This document shows, in pieces, positions 6,335 through 15,400 of a stretch of 64,000 nt of DNA (position 1 is its first letter; every line of letters starts with the position of its first letter). The translations under genes and the position numbers were made by a program. Source of the DNA: Methylobacter sp. (lineage in GTDB: Bacteria > Pseudomonadota > Gammaproteobacteria > Methylococcales > Methylomonadaceae); assembly GCA_030684815.1 (NCBI GenBank), contig JAUXXQ010000140.1:1-64000 (forward strand). Direction: 5' to 3'. The notes below the pieces were generated by a model. The model did not search any database, was not told where the DNA came from, and saw only the letters and a program-made list of their open reading frames with translations.

Positions 6335-7938
6335 TGTATTTGCTCGCTTTCATCGTTATTGGCTCGTTCTGTTTCAGAAAATTTTAGGGTGTCGGTCAAG
6401 GCGATCATGAATTCATTAATTTTGATGGGTTTGGTCAGATAGCGGAAAAATCCGGCTTGCAGGCCTTTTTCAATATCGCGGGGTATGGCATTGGCACTGA
6501 GGGCAATGATAGGAATATGCGCGGTTATCGGATCTTTGCGTAAGATTTTCAGTGCTTGTATGCCGCTAATGCCCGGCAGGTTGATGTCCATTAAGATGAT
6601 GTCGGGCAGATGCTCACGCGCTAGCGCTACGCCATGGTTACCGTCGCGTGCGCTGAGCATGCGTAACTGCGGATGCTCTTCGATGATTTGCTCGACCAGC
6701 ATCAGGTTAGCCGGATTGTCCTCGACATAGAGCAAGATGCGCAGTTCCTTATTATGGTGCGCCAGCGGCTTCAGTTCTGCGGGTATGACCTGTTCACCGG
6801 CTTGCTGCGTATAGTGGTCGCGGAGTAGTTCAATCCAGAATTCGCTGCCGACATCAACCTCGCTTTCCACGCCGATGCTGCCACCCATCAGCTCCACCAG
6901 TTGCTTGGTCACGACCAAGCCGATGCCGGTGCCTTCCTCAACGCCGGTTTCTTGGCCCAGGCGATTGAACGGCTGGAACAGCTGAGCCATTTTTGTAGGC
7001 GATAAGCCTGCGCCGTTGTCCTTGATAGTGATGCGTATGCGTTCTGGCGTTGCGCTGCATTTGACCTCGACCGTGCCCAGTTCGCAGTTGTACTTGATCG
7101 CGTTGGACAACAGGTTGATCAGCACTTGTTTGACCCGTGTGCGGTCGGCATTGGCAAACCAGCTGTTGTCGAAGGCGATAAAGTTCAATGCTATGCTGCG
7201 TTGTTGTGCCTGTGGTTCGATCATGGCCTGACATTCGTGCATCACTTCAATCAGCGACACCGGTTCCTGTGATAGCGACAGCTTACCGGACTCAATGACG
7301 GCCAGGTCAAGGATTTCGTTAATCAAATCGAGCAGATACCAGCCCGCCTTGGTAATCTGATGTAACCTTGCCAGCTGGATCGGTGTGGGTGAGCCCATTT
7401 CCAATAATTGGGCAAAGCCAAGAATGGCATTGAGCGGGGTGCGCAGTTCATGGCTCATGCTGGACAGGAAATCGGACTTGGCAAGATTGGCTTTTTCCGC
7501 CACCACTTTGGCCTTTTGTAATTGAGCCTTAGCCATTTGCACTTGTTCGGCCAGTTCTTGTGCTTCAAGGATGGCCATGACCAGGTGGGCATTAGCTTGC
7601 TGCAAAATAATGATGTGATTGTCGGAGGCTATCTGTAGCGTTTCTGCCGTGTGTTTTTCCAGCTCGCGGAACGTGGCATCGCCTTCGCGCAGATCCATCG
7701 CGTCTTCGCGTAAATCGGCTGCGGTGCCACGCAAATACGCCGCTTTTTCCCGTGCTGTGACCAAATTCTCGCGGATTAAAACGGCTGCTTCATCGTCGAT
7801 GACCGCCCATTCGCGGCGCTTGATGTTTTTTTCAAAAATTTCCCGTAATTTTACGTGATCCCAAATTGACATGTCCAATTGGCCGGGGTCATCAGTATTG
7901 GTTGTGCTTTTAGGGTCAGGATTGTCCACGGCCGCCAC
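6331..7938 (-). CDS. Hybrid histidine kinase with C-terminal receiver
   Basis: Soluble kinase of about 535 residues with no membrane segment. Residues 40-150 are a charged coiled coil with repeated LRE motifs. HisKA follows with His163 in SSMSHELRTPLN. The ATPase domain (about 270-385) has NLLSNAIKYN, DNGAGLSP and GTGIGLVVTKQLVELMGG. A receiver at about 410-530 carries Asp451 in LMDINLPG and Lys in LTKPIK. GTG at 7938 or GTG at 7929 starts the gene; GGAAGG is eight bases before 7929, so the shorter form is favoured. It overlaps the end of the KaiC-like gene and the start of the REC-PAS gene. A cytoplasmic kinase so coupled may read the state of the KaiC-like ATPase (inference). Confidence 0.9.
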   Translation of the reverse strand: MAAVDNPDPKSTTNTDDPGQLDMSIWDHVKLREIFEKNIKRREWAVIDDEAAVLIRENLVTAREKAAYLRGTAADLREDAMDLREGDATFRELEKHTAETLQIASDNHIIILQQANAHLVMAILEAQELAEQVQMAKAQLQKAKVVAEKANLAKSDFLSSMSHELRTPLNAILGFAQLLEMGSPTPIQLARLHQITKAGWYLLDLINEILDLAVIESGKLSLSQEPVSLIEVMHECQAMIEPQAQQRSIALNFIAFDNSWFANADRTRVKQVLINLLSNAIKYNCELGTVEVKCSATPERIRITIKDNGAGLSPTKMAQLFQPFNRLGQETGVEEGTGIGLVVTKQLVELMGGSIGVESEVDVGSEFWIELLRDHYTQQAGEQVIPAELKPLAHHNKELRILLYVEDNPANLMLVEQIIEEHPQLRMLSARDGNHGVALAREHLPDIILMDINLPGISGIQALKILRKDPITAHIPIIALSANAIPRDIEKGLQAGFFRYLTKPIKINEFMIALTDTLKFSETERANNDESEQIQ

Positions 7939-9406
7939 CTTCCATAACGGGTTTGAACATCGGGTTGCCGGTCATGATGCCCGCGTAATCCGACAAGGTT
8001 TCGCCAATGATGATGCCGTCTTCGGTAATGTCAAATAAGCGGATGTCCTTGTCGTGTTCACTGCCACGCACTTTGATGACCGAGAAAGCGCGTTTTAATT
8101 GGCCGGCGATTTCGATGTAGCGTTGTACGATAATGGCGTCAGCGAGAAAAGCGCTACCAAACGGGCTAAAACGCAAGTCGGTGTAGCGGTCTTCCAGTTC
8201 CGAGGTCATGAGAATGGTCACGCCCATATCGGTCAGCTCGGCAACCATGCGGTACAAGGAGCCGCGAAAATCTTCGCTAAATTCCGGTGCCAGCGCCAGC
8301 TCGAATCCAGACAGGGAATCAATCACGACGCGCTTTGCCTGCATCTTATTAATCATTTCGATTAAATCATGCAAGGTTTCGTCAATCGACAAGTCCAGCG
8401 AGCGGGTATCAATCACGCCGATTTGTCCCGACTGAACTAGCGGATACAAGCGCTTATTGCCGATCAATTGACTGGGGCTTTTTTCAAAGGCCGCAATCAC
8501 GCCGGGCTCGCCGCGACGGACGCCTTCGGCGAGAAATTCGGTCGCCAAAATGGTTTTGCCCGAACCGGAGGGGCCGACCACCAGCAATGAATAACCCACC
8601 GGCAAGCCGCCGCCGAGCATGTCGTCGAGACCGGCGATGCCCATAGCCACGCGTTCGACGCCCGTGGATGCTTTGAAGGTCTCAGTCGCTGCACCTTGTT
8701 TGACGATGGCGCGAGGGAACACCCGGATGCCTTCATCATTAATGCGGAAAGTATGCAAACCGGAGGCCTGTGCTTGACCGCGCATTTTCACTACTTGCAT
8801 TTTGCGCATCATGGAGTTGCGGTGCAAATTCTGCGACAGCCATAAGATGCCGTCCGCCACGGTAAACACCGGACTGGATTCGGCTTCCGGCAACAAATAT
8901 TCACCGATTAAAAAGGTGGTCGCCTGCCAGCTGGTCATTTGCATGCCGAGTTGTTGCACAAACTGCTGTAGCTGTGACGCGCCTTGTTCTTTCTGTTGTG
9001 CGGACTGCACCACGGAACGGAACGAATCGACAAAGACCAAGCTGGGCGAATAGGCTTTGACTTCTTCGGTAATACGCGACAAGGCGCGGTCAAAATCGCC
9101 TTCGAGCAGGTCGGCAGACAAATTGACGAAGCGGATGGCGTTGTTGACTTTATCAATGTCGAAAAACGGAAACTGCTGTTGATAACGGAGCATTTTCAAC
9201 GCCGGTTCGCCCAGTACGGTGAAAAACAGCGCCCGGTTATCGGGGCTTGCCAGCGCGAACATAATCTGGTGCGCGAGTGTGGTTTTACCACTGCCCGGTG
9301 TGCCGGCAATCAGGTTAAACGAGAATTCCGGCAAGCCGCCGCCAAGCAAGTTGTCCAAACCCGGCACACCCGTTTTCAGGCGACGTATAGTTACTTTTTC
9401 AGTCAA
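7916..9406 (-). CDS. KaiC-like double RecA-domain ATPase
   Basis: A 496-residue protein with two tandem KaiC domains. Walker A motifs are GTPGSGKTT (35-43) and GPSGSGKTI (279-287); Walker B strands are LVFVDS and VVIDSLSG. The KaiC-type C-terminal RGSEHDKDIR motif is present. Against Synechococcus KaiC recalled from memory, the paired catalytic Glu positions read GE in domain one and EK in domain two, and the Ser431-Thr432 phosphosites align with Ala419-Phe420, so a clock-type phosphorylation cycle is unlikely. No kaiA or kaiB lies in the window. The start is TTG at 9406, because AAGGAG stands seven bases before it; it lies inside the stop of the upstream gene. Likely a signalling ATPase working with the downstream kinase and regulator. 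Confidence 0.88.
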   Translation of the reverse strand: MTEKVTIRRLKTGVPGLDNLLGGGLPEFSFNLIAGTPGSGKTTLAHQIMFALASPDNRALFFTVLGEPALKMLRYQQQFPFFDIDKVNNAIRFVNLSADLLEGDFDRALSRITEEVKAYSPSLVFVDSFRSVVQSAQQKEQGASQLQQFVQQLGMQMTSWQATTFLIGEYLLPEAESSPVFTVADGILWLSQNLHRNSMMRKMQVVKMRGQAQASGLHTFRINDEGIRVFPRAIVKQGAATETFKASTGVERVAMGIAGLDDMLGGGLPVGYSLLVVGPSGSGKTILATEFLAEGVRRGEPGVIAAFEKSPSQLIGNKRLYPLVQSGQIGVIDTRSLDLSIDETLHDLIEMINKMQAKRVVIDSLSGFELALAPEFSEDFRGSLYRMVAELTDMGVTILMTSELEDRYTDLRFSPFGSAFLADAIIVQRYIEIAGQLKRAFSVIKVRGSEHDKDIRLFDITEDGIIIGETLSDYAGIMTGNPMFKPVMEGGGRGQS

Positions 9407-9980
9407 TTTTGAACTCCTTGCCGGACTTGTCCGAAGCGTCAACGCCCCAGGCCGAGCGTAAAATACGGGTCGTTAGCAGTTCGCCAATTAACGAGACCAG
9501 AATGTCGGTAAAAGTCATGAGCAGCAGATGGTTGGCTTCGCTGGCTTGCGCAGGCGTTTGTTGTTCTAAGCAGGTTTTTAAGGGCGCAAAGCGTTGACTA
9601 GATGATAACGGTGAAACGGTCGCGAGCCAGGGATAGATTGACTGGGTCAGGAAGACACTGCGTGCATACAGCGAATCAAAACCGCTTTCGCCGATAATCG
9701 AAATGATTTGGGTCGCCATTTGTGTCCATAAGTCAAGCGCGGCATCGGCAACGTTTTCACTGTGCTGTGCCGTGAGGCTTTTAATGATCTGGTGTCGCAG
9801 TAAGCTACTGGTTGCCATAAAAAATATCAATGAGGTCGCTATAACGACGCGGGTGAAATGACTGCTGTTGCAATGAGGCATCAGTATAGAACTTTTTTTG
9901 GGTGACATGCTGCATATAGTTTCACTCTGGTTGCAAGTTTTATCTGTTGGGGTGTTTGTTGCGGGAGTGGCCACTGGCAA
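9399..9980 (-). CDS. Unknown small protein coupled to the KaiC-like gene
   Basis: An open frame of up to 193 residues, from a TTG at 9980. Internal ATG codons 24, 33 and 55 residues in are possible starts, none with a strong ribosome site; the start is unsettled. Residues from about 55 (MATSSLLRHQIIK) look like a compact helical protein with Ser/Leu-rich amphipathic helices and two hydrophobic stretches (TQMATQIISIIGESG, LLLMTFTDILVSLIGELL). The stop codon overlaps the TTG start of the KaiC-like gene, and this gene's last codons hold its AAGGAG ribosome site, so they are translationally coupled. It may be a partner or regulator of the ATPase. No family was recognised. Confidence 0.6.
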   Translation of the reverse strand: MPVATPATNTPTDKTCNQSETICSMSPKKSSILMPHCNSSHFTRVVIATSLIFFMATSSLLRHQIIKSLTAQHSENVADAALDLWTQMATQIISIIGESGFDSLYARSVFLTQSIYPWLATVSPLSSSQRFAPLKTCLEQQTPAQASEANHLLLMTFTDILVSLIGELLTTRILRSAWGVDASDKSGKEFKID

Positions 9981-10000
9981 CGGAGACCATGCTGTTTAAA

Positions 10001-10735
10001 TTAAATAATAGTGTCCACGTCACGGAGTAAACGCTGAAATTCTTTTTTGACTACGTTGTAGCATTCGCAAGTGAGCTGTTCCAGTCCAGTCCTATCAAGT
10101 ACCGTGATATGGCCACGGCGATAGCTAATCAATCCGGCGCGCTGCAGGTTGCCAGCGGCTTCGGTGATGCCTTCGCGGCGCACCCCGATCATGCCGGCAA
10201 TCAGCTCCTGGGTCATGATCAGTTCATTTGAAGGCAAGCGGTCAAGGGTTAACAGCAGCCAGCGGCACAGTTGTTGTTCCACCGAATGATGCCGGTTGCA
10301 GACTGCCGTTTGCGACATTTGTGTCATTAACGCCTGAGTGTAACGCAGCAGCAAGCGCATCATCGGTCCGGCGCGGTTAAATTCAGCCATCATTAACGTC
10401 CCTTTCAGCCGGTAACCCTGTCCGGCCGTCTGCACGGTAGCCAAGTTGGGCATGTTATTGCCGCCCATGAACAGCGAAATACCGAGCACCCCTTCATTGC
10501 CGACCCCGGCAATTTCGGCGGAAGCGCCATTCTCCATGACATGGTGTATCGACACGATGGCTGAGGTTGGAAAATAGACATAAGACAATTGACCGCCGGA
10601 CTCGTAGAGCACATCGCCGAGCCGCATCGAGATCGGTTCCAGGGCGGGCAATAGGCGTGCGAAGACGTCTACAGGCAACGCAGCAAGCAGATGGTTTTGT
10701 TTGGGGCCAGGTGGGGCAGAGGCAATGGCGGTCAT
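10001..10735 (-). CDS. Crp/Fnr-family transcription regulator
   Basis: A 244-residue regulator. Residues about 20-140 form a cyclic-nucleotide-binding-like beta barrel (RLGDVLYESGG, IVSIHHVMENG, EIAGVGNEGVLG). The dimerisation helix follows (MMRLLLRYTQALMTQMSQ), then a winged helix at about 170-235 with the recognition region QELIAGMIGVRREGITEAAG. The Arg and Ser residues that bind cAMP in Crp are not evident, and there is no Fnr-type Cys cluster at the N-terminus, so the ligand is unknown. The start at 10735 gives the expected length. It lies upstream of the KaiC group, 20 bases before the longest form of the unknown small gene, and could be transcribed with it. Confidence 0.88.
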   Translation of the reverse strand: MTAIASAPPGPKQNHLLAALPVDVFARLLPALEPISMRLGDVLYESGGQLSYVYFPTSAIVSIHHVMENGASAEIAGVGNEGVLGISLFMGGNNMPNLATVQTAGQGYRLKGTLMMAEFNRAGPMMRLLLRYTQALMTQMSQTAVCNRHHSVEQQLCRWLLLTLDRLPSNELIMTQELIAGMIGVRREGITEAAGNLQRAGLISYRRGHITVLDRTGLEQLTCECYNVVKKEFQRLLRDVDTII

Positions 10736-11122
10736 TTGATTGTCTCGGAAGAGGGCGGACTGTCAGGTAAACATTAAAAAATGGGCTCAACAATGTGGAT
10801 CGATCAAGACAGTAAGTGCTTATTGCGAGTGCCGTTATAACACGATAGCCCAATTTCGCCTCACTTATGTTCGCTAGCGCACTGTGATGATTTGCAGGAA
10901 GGTGTTTAATCGACTGCAATAGCCCTAAAAAAACGTTTCTTTTTCAATTAATTTCCGGTTGCGGCTTAGTCAATGCAGGCATTGTTGCAGCCGCAATGGC
11001 TTTCCTTTTACTCAATTACATTAACCCTTGTTGGCAATTGGCTCAGTAACAATAGCTAAAGCCGCAATGCCCCATCGTTGCAACAATTAAGTCAACCGCC
11101 CATTTATACAGGATTCGACATC
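10736..11122. other. Intergenic region between divergent genes
   Basis: About 390 bases separate the Crp/Fnr gene (leftward) from the DUF4398-type lipoprotein gene (rightward). The stretch around 10920-11060 is AT-rich and should hold both promoters. I saw no repeat, RNA gene or clear -35/-10 pair. Confidence 0.5.
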
Positions 11123-11515
11123 ATGAAAAATTCATATCGCTTCAGGCAGATCCAACTCATCCGTGGCATCGGTTTGACTGTGGCAGTCGCCGCAGTCACC
11201 GTCGGCTGCGCAAGCCTCCCGCCGCCTACCGAACAAATGGCCATGTCCAAACTGACGGTGAGCAATGCCGGCAGCGCCGGAGGCAGTGAGTTTGCGCCGT
11301 TGCAGCTTAAATCGGCGCTGGACAAGATGGATGCGGCGGAACGCGCCATGGCTAAGGAAGATTATCTAAACGCCCGGCAACTGGCGGAACAAGCGCAAGT
11401 CGATGCTGAATTGGCCTCCGTGATGGCGCGCTCAGCCAAGGCACAGAAAGCAGCAGGCGCACTGCGTGAAGGCATTCGTGTGTTGCGCCAGGAAATCGAC
11501 CGTAACGCCCAGTAA
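11123..11515 (+). CDS. DUF4398-type lipoprotein
   Basis: A 130-residue envelope protein. The basic N-terminus and hydrophobic segment end in a lipobox-like VTVGC, predicting cleavage before Cys at about residue 31 and lipid anchoring. The mature part is an Ala-rich antiparallel helical hairpin: LDKMDAAERAMAKEDYLNAR then QLAEQAQVDAELASVMARS. This is the DUF4398 pattern, often found immediately before an OmpA-type lipoprotein as here. The start at 11123 is favoured over 11078 because the signal sequence then begins MKNSYRFR and a purine-rich AGGA lies before it. The downstream OmpA gene starts about 20 bases after the stop, so both probably form one unit in cell-envelope maintenance. Confidence 0.82.
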   Translation: MKNSYRFRQIQLIRGIGLTVAVAAVTVGCASLPPPTEQMAMSKLTVSNAGSAGGSEFAPLQLKSALDKMDAAERAMAKEDYLNARQLAEQAQVDAELASVMARSAKAQKAAGALREGIRVLRQEIDRNAQ

Positions 11516-11534
11516 CCATCCTATGGAATTTATC

Positions 11535-12419
11535 ATGCAAAATAAACGCTATTTACCGCTTACCCTGATCACTGCGGCGATTGTTTCCGGCTGCAGTGCC
11601 GTGCCGACCCAATCTTTGCTGGACGCGCGCAGCCGTTACAGCGAAGTCCGCACCAACCCCGAAGTTGCTAATTTGGCAGCGCTGGAATTAAAGCGGGCCG
11701 GCGATTCGCTGAATAAGGCCGAGTACGCTTTAAGCGAGGATGAAGATGACAACGTCATTGATCATTTGGCCTACATTGCCCGGCAGCAAACTGAAATTGC
11801 CTTGGTGACAGCGCAAAAAAAGACCGCTGAAATGGCCGTCACCACTGCCGGTGCCAAACGTGACCAAGTCCGCCTTGAGGCCAGAACGGCTGAAGCTGAT
11901 GAGGCTAATTATCAGGTGGAACTGCTGAAAGAAAACGCCAATTGGCAAGCCACCGAATTGGCCGTTGCCAACGCCAATGCCGCACGTGACCAAGAGCTGA
12001 TTGCGCAACAAGACCTGCTGCTGCAAGAGCTGAATGCCAAGAAAACCGAACGCGGACTGATGATTACTTTGGGCGACGTGTTATTTAGCACCGGTAAGGC
12101 GCAGCTGAAATCCGGCGGTGTGCGCAATGTGTATAAGCTGGCCGATTTTCTCAACAAATATCCAAGCTACAAGGTTTTAGTCGAAGGCCATACCGATAGC
12201 GTCGGTAGTGACGGGAATAACCAGGTGTTGTCCGAGCGCCGTGCTAATGCGGTACGCGCTGTGTTGGTGGAAGCCGGTATTGCCAATGCGCGTATCGGTA
12301 CCCGGGGTTATGGCGAGGGCTTTCCTGTTGCCAGCAATAACAACGCAGGCGGTCGTCAATTGAACCGGCGTGTGGAAATTATCCTGTCCGATGTGGACGG
12401 CAATATCGTGCCACGCTAA
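11535..12419 (+). CDS. OmpA-family lipoprotein with DUF4398-like helical region
   Basis: A protein of about 294 residues that links the outer membrane to peptidoglycan. The lipobox IVSGC predicts lipidation at about residue 20. Residues 25-150 are helical and similar in style to the previous gene (AALELKRAGDSLNKAEYAL), with a coiled-coil run of Ala/Glu. The OmpA C-terminal domain follows from TLGDVLFSTGKAQL: VEGHTDSVGSDGNNQVLSER carries the peptidoglycan-binding Asp and the Arg lies in NRRVEI. ATG at 11535 is chosen, since the signal then begins MQNKR; an ATG at 11523 is in frame and also possible. It overlaps nothing and lies 71 bases before the giant RTX gene, which might use it as an outer-membrane neighbour. 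Confidence 0.88.
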   Translation: MQNKRYLPLTLITAAIVSGCSAVPTQSLLDARSRYSEVRTNPEVANLAALELKRAGDSLNKAEYALSEDEDDNVIDHLAYIARQQTEIALVTAQKKTAEMAVTTAGAKRDQVRLEARTAEADEANYQVELLKENANWQATELAVANANAARDQELIAQQDLLLQELNAKKTERGLMITLGDVLFSTGKAQLKSGGVRNVYKLADFLNKYPSYKVLVEGHTDSVGSDGNNQVLSERRANAVRAVLVEAGIANARIGTRGYGEGFPVASNNNAGGRQLNRRVEIILSDVDGNIVPR

Positions 12420-12490
12420 ATGTACCTAAGTTAGATACGGGCTTACAACCCTATTATTAAAAGGCAGCCATGCCTTAACGAGAAACTATT

Positions 12491-15400
12491 ATGACCATTA
12501 CCGCACAGCAACAAAAACAAGTTTTACAGATCGGACAAGCGATGTTTAATGCAGCGCCGGGCGCAAATTATCTGTCCGAGTTTAGCGCTTATTTGTCATT
12601 CGGCTCTTCAATAGCCGATTTGGCCCAAAGCTTGTCGGGTACCGAGGCGTTTTTGGGTAAAACCTATTATGACTGCGTTAGCACCGCCGACTTTGCCAAT
12701 GCCTTTGTCAACGAACTGGCTGGTAACCATGCGTCCGCCGCAGACAAATTATGGGCGACGAATTACATTATCGACAGAATGTCAGCTGGGCTTACCCAGA
12801 GCGGCATCATCTCAGAACTGACGCAGGCGCTTTCTGCGGTTCACCCGGACGATGCCAGTTGGGGCGTTGCCGCGACGCAATACAATATCCGTATTGCAAC
12901 AAAAATTGTTGATAATCTGATCGGCGATTCCACCAGCGCAGCGGCTAAAACCGACGCCATCGACTATATTGTTTGGGGAATGGCAAACGGAAAAAATACA
13001 GGCCAGATGATTGAGTGGGCCATTACCGCCCTTGATGGCGCGGATCATGCTGATGGCGTTTGGGGCAATGCGGCAGTCCTGTTCGACAACCGCATTGACG
13101 TGTCCCATTATTACTCTGTCGACAAGGCCGGCACTGCTGTCGACGTCGGCACTTTGCAACAGGTTCTGGCACCGGTTACCACGAACGTTGGCAGTATTGC
13201 CATTGCTAAAAATCAATTTGAAAGCCTGTTGGCCGGTGTTGCCCAGGATGGCTATCTTGCTGGCGCCACGTTGTTTATTGACCTGAACGGCGATCGTGTC
13301 CGAAGCCTTGACGAAGTTCAAGTGACCACGGATAGCCACGGCAATTTTACTTTTCCGTCCGGTGCCTTTGGTCAGATTGTTGCGACCGGCGGTACCGACA
13401 TTACCACGCTGCTACCGTTTAACGGCGCATTTACCGCGCCGGCCGGAGCGACCGTGGTCGGCCCGCTAACGACGTTGTTACAGGTTTTCATCGAGCAAGG
13501 GCAGGGCATTGCCACGGCTGAACTCATCCTGGCCAAAGCGCTGGGGGCTGATGCCAGCCGCTTTGATTTCATTCATTTTGATCCGGTGCCTACTGCGTTG
13601 AATGTTAATGCGTCCGTTGGCGAGCAGGCGCTAGGTTTGCAACTACGCGCCGCCGCCGCCAAGGTTGCCAATTTAATGGTGGCAGCAGGCCGCACGCTAC
13701 AAGGTGCAGCCGGTGGCGAAGACAAGCTTTATCTGATTAGCGCCGAACAAGCGGTTTTAAAAGCACTGGCCAACGCCATTAATGCCGATAGCGATGGCGT
13801 CATCAACTTTAGCGACCAAGCGATGTTGAGAAGCATTTTAATCGATAGCGCTACGTTGCTGTGCCACAATTCAAACATGATGGCCGCAACTGGCAAAATC
13901 GCTGCTATGGCAAGCGACTTCGCAGCCATCATGGCGGTGTCCGCAACTCATATTGATAATGCCATCGCTGCTGGTGGTGATATTGCCGCGATACTGGTCA
14001 ATATTGCCCAAGCCGAAGTGGTGGCCCAGGGCATTATGTCTGAACAGCTGTTGGTTGCTGCGGAAACCGGTAATTTAAGCTCCCTTCTGCCCGGATTTAC
14101 CGACGATGCTTTCGATGCCAAAACCGATCGGGCGATTATTGGCGATATTGATCCCAACAGTAGCGTCGATGATGCAGCCATAGCCGCGAGTAATGCGGTG
14201 GCGGCAACACTAACACCAACGCCAACAGACACCACCGCGCCCGTGATGGTTTCGGCGCTCGTTTCTACCGATGGCACTAAGCTGGTCATCACCTATTCGG
14301 AGCCGCTAACAGGCACGGCCGAAGCGGGTGACTATGGCGTTACCCTGAGTTCAGGTAACCTCACCTCAGCAACATCAGCGACCATTGGCACTGGCATTGA
14401 TGCGAACAAAGTGACGCTGGACTTGTCGCTCGCTATCCTTAGCACCACTACAGTGAGCAATCTGATCTATACCGCTACAGAGGGCACACCGAATTCAATT
14501 AAGGATGCGGCCACTGTACCCAACAATGCACCCACGCAAACCTTATCTACGGTGACCAACGGCTCGACCTTGACTGCCGCACCTGCCGATACCACCCCCC
14601 CCACGATGCTTTCGGCGGCAGTCTCCGCCGATGGCACTAAGCTGGTCATTACCTACTCCGAACCGTTGACCGGTACGGCTGAAGCGGGCGATTACGCGCT
14701 GACCTTGAGTTCGGGCAGTGCGACAGTAACCGCTGCCGTTATTGGTACCGGCGCAAATGCCAATAAAGTCACCTTGACCTTATCGGATACCATCAATAGC
14801 ACCACCACCGTGAGTAATCTGGCTTATGACGCAGCGGCGGGCACCGCCAATTCAATCAAGGATACAGCTACTGTGCCCAACAATGCGCCGTCGCAAATCT
14901 TGGCGACAGTGGTTAACAGCTCAACCGTGACTGTTGTGCCTACTGACACCACCCCACCCGTGATGGTTTCGGCGGCAGTTTCCGCTGATGGCAATAGCTT
15001 AGTCATTACCTATTCTGAACCGTTGACCGGTAGCGCTGAAGCGGGTGATTACGCATTTACCCTCAGTTCGGGTGCTGTTACAGCAACCGCCGCCGCCATT
15101 GGCATTGGTGTCAATGCCAACAAAGTCACTTTGACGCTGTCGAACACCATTAACAGCGGTGTTACAGTGAGCAATCTGGTTTATAACGCTGAGGCGGGCG
15201 TTGTCAATTCAATCAAGGATGCGGCCAGTCCGGCAAATAATGCCGTTACGCAAACCTTGGCAACGGTGACCAATAGTTCAACTGTAGTTTCAGGCGGTTC
15301 TACCCCTATTCTATTGACTACCTCTAACGATACGGCGGTTGGAACGGAAGGCAATGATACTTTTAACGCGACTTATGATGGCGGTATAGCGACAGATACA

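Noticed and set aside
7916..9406. A circadian clock locus
   Set aside because: No kaiA or kaiB, and phosphosite residues are not conserved.
13948..14292. Minus-strand open frame inside the RTX gene
   Set aside because: Mirror of an Ala-rich coding strand, no ribosome site or domain.
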